The notes under the pieces: model-generated | What the model saw: only the letters and a program-made list of their open reading frames with translations | The model's database searches: none | What the model was told of the DNA's origin: nothing | Shown: positions 57,290-64,000 of the stretch, in pieces | Layout of the letters: the number at the start of each line of letters is the position of its first letter | Position numbering within the stretch: position 1 is the first letter of the stretch | DNA from: Dicyema japonicum | Taxonomy: Eukaryota > Dicyemida > Rhombozoa > Dicyemidae | Assembly (NCBI GenBank): GCA_011109175.1 | Contig: RDEW01000019.1 | Span: 427,570-491,569 of the forward strand | Length of the DNA: 64,000 nucleotides | Direction of reading: 5' to 3' | Translations under genes and position numbers: made by a program

Positions 57290-59470
57290 TTGGATACCAG
57301 TGTCAAACTGGCAACTAATAGAACCACTACTATTCTTCTGTCGACCTTTTCAACGACCTCTGGGAAGTCGGACTGAATGAAGGCGGCTATTGAGCGGGCG
57401 CGTAGCTTTCGCTCCCAAAGATCGGATTGGCTACTCCTAATCATAGCTGGGGACATCGAACAGAACCTCGGGCTCCATAAAAACGTGAAATTTTTTAATA
57501 TCATGCAATTCAACATAAACGGCCTTATACACAAATCAAATGAACTGTTTTCATTTCTAACTTCCCACAAAATTGATATTGCCATGCTACAGGAATCGAA
57601 ACTATCAAGAAAGTCAACGCTTCCACACTACAAAGACTACTCAATTGTCTGCCATGATCGACCGAATTCAACCAGAGGAGGCGGTGTTCTCATATCATAC
57701 ACAAATCTATTCCATTCCCCGATATTCCGCTCAGACACAAGCTGTTTGAAGATAACGATCACATCGAACTTACTTCTGTCTTAGTGAAAATAAACCACAC
57801 AAGGTATACATTTGTAAATATTTACATCCCGCCACCAAGTCCCAGTATGAAACATTACTCCCCAAAACTCCGAATTGCAATAGATTGAAAATGTGATAAT
57901 CTGCGGAGACCTAAATGCAAAAGACCCTATCCGGCTAATCGGCCAAAAGAGTAATGAGAGGGGGTTTCAGGTCCTCTCTCAACTAGAACAATTAGTTATC
58001 CTCAATGACAGGAAATCACACACTCGAACAGCTTCCAGACCTGGAGACTCTAATACATCACCCGACCTCACACTATGTTCTCCATCACTATTTTTGGCGA
58101 CATCTTGGAGAATTGCAAATGACCTACACTCGGACCATAATCCAATTTACTGTCAATCGAACTACTCTCGCCTATTGAATAACGAATTACAAACGTGCAA
58201 AATGGGATTCATTCAGAGAAGAAATAGAAAAATTTATATCCGACTTTTCGTTGAGAATTTCAAATCGCTTTACGCCGCAATGAAATTTTTTAATGAGGTC
58301 ATTCTCAGTACCGACAAGAAGTACATTCCAAGAGGACTCATTGCAGACTATAATCCTAATTTCACTAAGGAAATTATCGAATAGATTCATAAAAGACGTC
58401 GACTCAAAAAATCAAGAATTTATACGGCCGAACTATCCAATCTTAATGGCGAAATTACAGAATTAATCAACAAGAGGAAATTTGACGTTGGAACACAAAA
58501 ATCAACCAACGAACAAAACTAAAGGATTTTTGGGGTACTCTACGTGGAATTCAGTCGAAACAAAATAGAATGGAGACAACCCACGCCACCAGTATTGACA
58601 AGAATCAAACACCACGTGATTTCACTCATCAGGCAGATGTCATAATGGACCACTACGCAAAAGTGAGTCACATAAATATGAACAAATGCTCTCGTCCATG
58701 CAAATTAAAAAACGTTTAAACTTCTCAAGGAAAACCGATTATAATCAGTACGTCGGATGTCGAAAAACTCATCAAAACGCCAAAAATTTTCCTACCAAAG
58801 GGCTTGATGGAATCTGCATTTTAAGCACCTGGGAATGAAAGGACTCAAAGTAATAACAGACATAATTTATGTGTCCATCAACATGCAGAATTCTGCACAA
58901 TGGAAAAAATTCAAAATAATCCCAATCTTGAGCCCAAGAAGGATCCTTCAGATCCGGGATCTTCAGACCAATTTCACTACTATCTGTAGTATCGAAAATT
59001 TTTGATTGTGTTGTACTGAAACTAATATCGAAGTATCTTCCTGATTTTCAACATGGCTTTCGTCACAATACACAACATTAACACATCTCTCTACCCTAAC
59101 TCAATATATCACTGATGGTTTCAACAATCATAATCCTCCCAAACGGAATATCCTGTATCGATAAAATTCTTGTATCTGGAATTCCTCCATGTCTACAGAA
59201 TTGGTTAACAAATTTCCTTTCTGGAAAAATTGGTCGGTGAAATTACGTCATCTCTATCTCAATAAAGACTTTTTCCAAGTGGAGTTCCCCAAGGCTCCGT
59301 TTTATCACACACCTTATTCAACTTACATTTAAGCGACATTCCAATCAGAAATCCAAAAAAATATTAAATTGAAAGTTCGACTGCCAGGACTACTAATATT
59401 GGATGCTTAATTTTAATTCATGAGATAAAAAATAGGAAAACCATTCACAGATGGTGAACACATCAAATCC
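57290..59470 (+). mobile_element. CR1/Jockey-type LINE with 2A-like leader, AP endonuclease and decayed RT
   Basis: A Thr/Ser-rich leader and ERARSFRSQRSDW precede a 2A-like motif (57449-57475). The EEP endonuclease follows: IMQFNINGLIHKSNEL, DIAMLQESKL, RGGGVLISY, TFVNIYIPPPS, VIICGDLNAK, SPDLTLCSPSL and DLHSDHNPI. All main catalytic blocks are recognisable, with a frame break near 57780 and a stop at about 57886. After 58384 the RT is heavily broken but readable: FRPISLLSVVSKIFD, DFQHGFRHN, ILVSGIPPCLQNWL and SGVPQGSVLSHTLFNLHLSD. The YADD box is lost. It is the most complete 5' part of a LINE in the window. Confidence 0.85.
57449..57475 (+). other. Degenerate 2A-like peptide motif (GDIEQNLGL)
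   Basis: 2A peptides end in D-x-E-x-N-P-G-P and make ribosomes skip a peptide bond; they are known in some LINE N-termini. Here WLLLIIAGDIEQNLGL sits directly before the endonuclease, the usual place. Both prolines are leucine, each one C-to-T change from a proline codon, so it is unlikely to be active. Confidence 0.7.
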
Positions 59471-59914
59471 TGTTTTCTAAAATTGTCACAACTTTTCCAA
59501 AATTTTTTACAAATAAAACAGAGATTTTAATCAAATTAAAATTATACCGTTATCCTCAAAAAACTGCGAATAGAACGAATAAAATGTCTTGCAATGTGAC
59601 GATGCAATAAGATGACCTAAAATAGCTTCTGCAATTTTGGCAAAGGCAATCCAGGGTCAATTATCTCATTAATTACATTAATTATAATTTTGTTATTCTT
59701 TATTATTTAAAAAAGGTGGCTCTTCAATTTTTTAATTGCCAAAAAGCAAGCAAAAATTGGCTCTTTGGCTTAAAAGGTTGCCGACTGGACTACGCGATCA
59801 GCGTATTCCTTTTATTTAGACTTTTGCAGTTTATAAAGACTAATCTTGGCAATCGAGGAAGTCGAAGACGTTTGTATTGAGTCAAAACAGATTTTGCTCG
59901 ATTAAATGTCATAT
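59471..59914. other. Unassigned spacer between two LINE pieces
   Basis: Short in-frame bits could be decayed LINE sequence of either strand. Nothing can be fixed. Confidence 0.35.
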
Positions 59915-60340
59915 ATGACCTTCCATGTTGGCGAGGTTATATGAGGAGAGAATGATATCTGTTGAGGTAGGAGATTTGATTATCCGTTCGGACTCCTGAT
60001 GTGACTTTTTGAATTATTAAGGATGTATATGTTTCCAGATTATCTCCAATGAATTTTCCAGATTTATTTGACCTTTGAACCACAAAGGTTATAAGAAGGA
60101 GGAAGTTTGGTTCAATGAAGGCAGTGATATCCATATTGTTCGAATTCATAATGGCGGTATTTCACTTAATTTGTTTGGTAGGCTGTTGACATTAAGTTTT
60201 AGAATTGTTAGGATAGAAGAGGATGGCCCTGGACTTTCTTCATTACTTCCAGATTTGATAAGGAGGAGTGGGAGAGTTATAAGTAGCCAACTCTTTAGTC
60301 CATCATCATTGGGTTTAGAAAAAAGCTAGATTCTTTTCGC
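59915..60340 (-). mobile_element. Second 2A/AP-endonuclease LINE fragment, inverted
   Basis: The minus strand reads SWLLITLPLLLIKSG, SNEESPGP (2A-like, 60224-60250), ILKLNVNSLPNKLSEI, then NMDITAFIEPNF and, after a deletion, SPTSTDIILSSYNLANM. These correspond to LLLIIAGDIEQN, IMQFNINGLIHKSNEL, KIDIAMLQESKL and NTSPDLTLCSPSLFL of the 57.3 kb copy, so it belongs to a related family. In this copy the PGP end is kept but the Asp and Asn of the motif are changed. The middle of the endonuclease is deleted. Confidence 0.7.
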
Positions 60341-60667
60341 AATTTACTTTCAAATGTTTAATCGCCATCACTTGGAGATGGTCCACGTGACATTTATTAT
60401 TACCCCCAGGCTTAAAATCTTTAATAAGCCCCGCACCAACAGTCACAACTAATTAATCCAAGGAAGGAACGTCTTTTGTGCCGACCAAATCCATCCTCCA
60501 GTAGTCCATTACAGACTTCGATTTCTTAGAAGAAATGGAGAAGTAGCTCCACTCCCTTCCATTTTCCTTCCTTCGTGGACATCACTTCATTCTTAGTCAG
60601 AAGATTTTTATAATGGTAATCTTAACCAGTGTTTTGGTCTGGAAAAAGGTAGGAAGATCTCTTTCCC
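60341..60667. other. Unassigned spacer
   Basis: I see nothing recognisable. Confidence 0.4.
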
Positions 60668-60990
60668 GTGGCGCAAACGTTAATACACTGCTATGTGGCT
60701 ACTTTAATTGAAGATTTTTTGTTTGTTTCTTCTGTTTCCCCTCTTCCCTTTGGCTCCAGGAAGATTGAATTGTTAGTGTGCGTCATGTGGTTCACCAGCT
60801 TTAGTGACGCCAGATATAATTCTAAAATATATCTAAAAAGAACCATTAGTCAACAACCATCCAGAGGAGTTCCCTTTGGAGTTCCTTCAAGACCGAGTAT
60901 TCGAAGGAGGACTGGATCACCTGAATTTTTCATTCTGGCTATGACGATTTTTTTCTGGTTCAATAAATTTAAATTTAATTTAACTACTGT
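60668..60990 (+). mobile_element. SINE-like repeat with LINE-derived 3' tail, copy 2
   Basis: Direct-orientation match to 54006-54320 over the full unit, ending 'ggatcacctgaatttttcattctgg' (interrupted) and 'ctggttcaataaattt', as in the LINE at 44.4 kb. Its head is more complete at the left ('gcgcaaacgtta'). Confidence 0.68.
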
Positions 60991-61059
60991 GTTGTGCCAG
61001 ATGACTCGTCACCTCACGGTGTATCTATTTGACGACGAAAAAAGTTGGATGGAATGAGT

Positions 61060-61140
61060 TAGTAAGGGTACGGCACTACTAAACCCTAAATATTCATATG
61101 CTTATGGAAGACACGACAGTGTTTTAATTAAAATTAATTT
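61060..61140 (+). repeat. Short dispersed tail-like repeat
   Basis: 'aaaccctaaatattc', 'atgcttatggaagacacgac' and 'agtgttttaatta' match 10105-10155 in diverged form and resemble RTE 3' tails. No coding part is attached. Confidence 0.45.
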
Positions 61141-61319
61141 AATCCCTCTTGGAAAGACATTTTACTAAGGAGTCATCAAGTTCCTCCTTTAGTGGTGAAA
61201 TTGTATACACAGAAAAAAACCGTTCGACTTGTCACACTTCCCACTCGATATTTCCATATTTTCCTTATTTTAATATTAATTTAAAAAAAATTTTTACAAC
61301 GAAAGATTTTGTGTTGAAG

Positions 61320-61720
61320 GTTAGGATAGTCAGGTCACTAAATTGTTCTGAATCCTTTGCAGACATAGATGCAAGAGGCACGTCACCACCTCAACCAAAA
61401 TACAAGAGATGTTGCACGAATCCACTGAGTCTCGAAATTGCTGATATGCGCTGGAGGCTATTTGGACATATCTTGCGTATGGACTTGAGCGCTCCAGCAA
61501 ACATAGCAATGGAGGAATACTTTATGAGACAGGATCGTGCTTTCGTGGACGCCGACGTATTACACTACCTGAAACACTTGACGGAGATCTAAAGCTCGTG
61601 AAAAAACGTCTAAGAAGTGGGGACTGATTGGACGAATCGAGGAAACTCTCTTACGGTCGAGGAGGTTGGAAGAAGTTTGTTCGAAGGATTGTTTTGAATG
61701 CTGCACGAGTGAAATTATAA
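61320..61720 (+). mobile_element. RTE-clade LINE C-terminal fragment
   Basis: The frames give RCCTNPLSLEIADMRWRLF, GHILRMDLSAPANIAMEEY, then after a frame shift near 61555 RGRRRITLPETLDGDLKLV, KKRLRSGD, LDESRKLSYGRGGWKKFV and VLNAARVKL with stop near 61718, followed by a short TAA/TTA-rich tail. It is the clearest RTE C-terminus in the window. One stop replaces the second Asp of GDDLD. It is 5'-truncated. Confidence 0.83.
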
Positions 61721-63379
61721 TTATTATGATTTTAAAACTATTATGTTGCTTATAATAATAAAGATTTTGTGTTAGAATTCCCAATAACAGCATGAAGTCG
61801 CGGAGAATTCGAAATTTTGTCTAACTTCATAGAAACTATATGATCTATTGATCTCCCATAGTAATCATCCGCTTGGTTCCTCGGTTTAAATTTGGAGATT
61901 GAAGAAGTGACCTGACCAGTGAGCCTAGTGGCCAATTTGTTGAATGGTTGAGCCACTGACGTAGTTCTTGTTCATCGTAGCACAGTTCTACACTTAATGT
62001 CTTCATCTCAATATTGTTGTAAGTCTCGTTCCCCTTCTCGAGATATCGAATATGCTAATTCTTGTAAACAAAGAAGCATCGGATGTCAATCTAGACGAAA
62101 TTCGAGGACCTTGGATAAGTCTGATGAAGAACAGGATAAATATTAGTTAGTACAACGAGAGATATCTCCGAATAAGAAAGTTTAGAAAATCCGGCGATTT
62201 GTTCCCAGAACAGACATCATCGAGCAAGGGAATGTGAAATTTAAGATAAAAAACAAGCAATTGGAAAAAAGTTAAACAATCCTTATTAATAGCCACATAC
62301 AGCATTAAAAGATCGTAATTTTCTTTATAATACACATGACTGGGATTCGAATTCAAATCAGTAGGGATCGAGTCGATTGAGATGAATTGTGTTCTTCATT
62401 CAGTCCATACACGTTAGAAAAGATCAAGATGACTGGTTGAGAATTATAATAGGGCTTTCCTCCTTTATGTGACTCATCAATTTTTATCGCTTTAAAATTC
62501 TTAGTTCATAAAGTCGGTTAGCATTCAATATAAGTTTTAAGGTTTGTCTTATTTATGCAGGATTACCGCTTTAGAGAAAAAAAAATCTTCAAGTGAGCCA
62601 ATTCTCAAGGTCAGTGTTAGACTCATAAATTACAATCATCACAGCCATCCGTATTCGACATTGTGGGAACCCTTTTTTCTTTAGCAAAACTTGCTATCGG
62701 TTTCGACTGCTATCCGTGCAGGTAGTGTAGGATCTGACAAATGAGATTGGTAGCAGCGTTGATGGAAGAAAGAAACGGTCATTTCAAGAGGTGAACTAAT
62801 ATTGATTTTTCAAAAATGAAACGGTAAGTTTGTCAAAAGAAATGTTCAATAATTTCTCAATAGACCTTAATCTCTCGTTAATTGTCTTCAAGAGGTCCGT
62901 ATTTGTAAACACTAAACAGTCTTAGAGACAAAAGGTAAGGAAGCGTTCTATGGAAATTCAGTAGGATGCAAAGTTAAGTATGCCTGTCAAGAATGATGAG
63001 ATTGTTGAAAAAACAGCTCGGAGTCATTCTTTGTTTATAAGAAAGTTGATATTTTCCTGTGTGGTAGAGTGGAGCCAAAAAGTATGGCATCTTCACCAAC
63101 GATGTTAATTTTCTGGCGAGAAAAGCAGATATCGCTAATAGCGCTTGAGAAATGTTGTCATTGAAGCATGTCACATTTATGATCTTGCAATTGCAAGGAT
63201 TTAGTATTCAAAGTCCAGAAGGTTAAGCTAACCTCTGTCGTCACAGTATGCCAATCTCGTCCAATCATTTGTACTATAAATAAAGAACTGTCCAGATTAC
63301 GGAAGACTGGAACTTACTCCACAGGGTGAATAGTGAAGGTCCTAACCGGTCTACTTGATGAACATAGCTAGGGGATACC
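61721..63379. other. Region without a firmly recognisable gene
   Basis: Apart from the small RS-containing frame at 61997, only unassigned frames of 65-70 codons are present (minus strand, 61750-61956, 62147-62356, 62974-63174). Confidence 0.4.
61997..62146 (+). CDS. Small Arg/Ser-rich open frame (49 codons)
   Basis: ATG to TAG, reading MSSSQYCCKSRSPSRD, then CQSRRNSRTLDKSDEEQD. RS dipeptides and an acidic end recall SR-type splicing factors, but there is no RRM and the frame is short. The same frame looks partly coding beyond the stop (QREISPNKK), so it may be one exon of a tiny-intron gene. Function not assigned. Confidence 0.3.
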   Translation: MSSSQYCCKSRSPSRDIEYANSCKQRSIGCQSRRNSRTLDKSDEEQDKY

Positions 63380-63485
63380 AAAGTGTTCACCATCTGTGAA
63401 TGGTTTTCCTATTTTTTATCTCATGAATTAAAATTAAGCATCCAATATGGCAGACGAACTTTCAATTTTAATATTTTTTGGATTT
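63380..63485 (-). mobile_element. Inverted fragment of the 57-59 kb LINE family
   Basis: The reverse complement matches 59345-59465: 'ttgaaagttcg.ctgcca', 'attggatgcttaattttaattc', then 'aaccattcacagatggtgaac'. This is the stretch just after RT motif B. No frame remains. Confidence 0.75.
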
Positions 63486-63894
63486 CTTGTACTGCTAGTT
63501 TTCGTACATCGCTAATTAGATATTTTCTTAAAAAATACTTTTAAAGTTTCTCTCAAATTTGACTTTATTTTTTGGTTGAATGTTTTCTGGCAAAGGAGAC
63601 TTTTGGTAGGTGATCTGAGCTTTATATTATGGCTAAAGTCTCAGTCCATTGAGGTTGAAAAAACGTTTTCTATCCGTCTTATTTATAGACATAATTGAAG
63701 AGCCACAAACAGAAAATGATTAAGCGAGTAAGATTTTTAAAATTAAAATATTAAAAATATGTAATAATTCAAATAAAAATTTAATTTAATATAACATCTA
63801 ACAAATTTTGATAGTTTGTGTAAACGTGGTCTCTGGTGTTATTATTATCATTGATAAGGCTATTAATGTTCTCAATAATGTATTGTTTTGGTCT
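63486..63894. other. Unassigned AT-rich spacer
   Basis: I see nothing recognisable. Confidence 0.4.
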
Positions 63895-64000
63895 CCTAGT
63901 ACTAACGTGATTATTTACGCGGACGATATACTGAAATCAGACGTCTCAAAAAGTCCGATGGTGTCAGATCGAAGATTATGTGAATTTTTGGGAGATATTC
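63895..64000 (+). mobile_element. LINE RT motif C fragment at the window edge
   Basis: The reading PSTNVIIYADDILKSDVS and RRLCEFLGDI contains the catalytic YADD box. Spacing to the following residues resembles the 3.85-3.95 kb copy (IYADDVIVVDTSLKSS). The element continues beyond the window. Confidence 0.65.

Noticed and set aside
1-64000. CRISPR array, bacterial operon or prophage
   Set aside because: No regularly spaced repeats, ribosome binding sites or tandem co-directional ORFs. All recognisable families are eukaryotic.

Overview
This is AT-rich eukaryotic DNA made mostly of decayed retrotransposon fragments, with a few host-type loci hidden because their introns are extremely short. 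There are no operons, no CRISPR arrays and no tRNA that I can support. Two N gaps (9579-9716, 28631-28945) and one isolated N (47135) mark a draft assembly.

Host-type loci. Five regions become long, in-frame coding sequences only when GT-AG introns of about 21-31 nt (mostly 21-25 nt) are removed: 25400-25758 (+), 28986-29620 (+, resembling SPAG1), 29610-30780 (-, resembling RBM28/Nop4), 50169-52160 (-, about 592 residues, leucine-rich, nine introns) and 52428-52773 (-). Introns this small are unusual in animals. Together with animal-type LINEs, a LINE-tailed SINE-like repeat and what looks like the standard genetic code, they point by inference to a dicyemid mesozoan, a lineage known for very short introns. 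I cannot exclude another intron-compacting eukaryote. Several remaining single-base frame breaks lie in or beside homopolymers and may be assembly errors rather than decay.

Mobile DNA. The dominant family is an R2-like non-LTR retrotransposon with a C-terminal CCHC plus PD-(D/E)XK-type (REL) endonuclease. At least thirteen truncated pieces are scattered over both strands (about 6.7, 12.4, 14.3, 17.2, 18.4, 19.0, 24.1, 26.4, 33.1, 38.3, 40.5, 48.1 and 54.8 kb). Other retroelements are: RTE-clade LINE fragments (4.7, 6.3, 20.9, 21.4, 39.1, 61.3 kb); CR1/Jockey-type LINEs with AP endonuclease (2.8, 44.4, 57.3, 59.9, 63.4, 63.9 kb), two of which carry a degenerate 2A-like peptide; an R2/R4-like LINE with zinc finger and Myb-like domain (44.9-47.1 kb); and a Gypsy/GIN-type integrase (31.6-32.7 kb, partial copy at 23 kb). 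There is also a Tc1/mariner relic (11.7 kb), a TA-flanked MITE (13.07 kb, inverted partial copy at 37.9 kb) and a SINE-like family (54.0, 54.5, 60.7 kb) that shares its 3' end with the 44.4 kb LINE.

Other structure. A unit of about 2.55 kb is present twice in direct orientation (6711-9265 and 33098-35690). A divergent 5S rRNA-like sequence with a T-run terminator lies at 17075-17184. From 44.4 to 49.6 kb several LINE fragments are stacked on the minus strand next to the leucine-rich gene. No gene could be recognised over large parts of 1-2.7, 9.7-11.6, 19.3-20.9, 35.7-37.9, 40.9-44.1, 55.1-56.9 and 61.7-63.4 kb.
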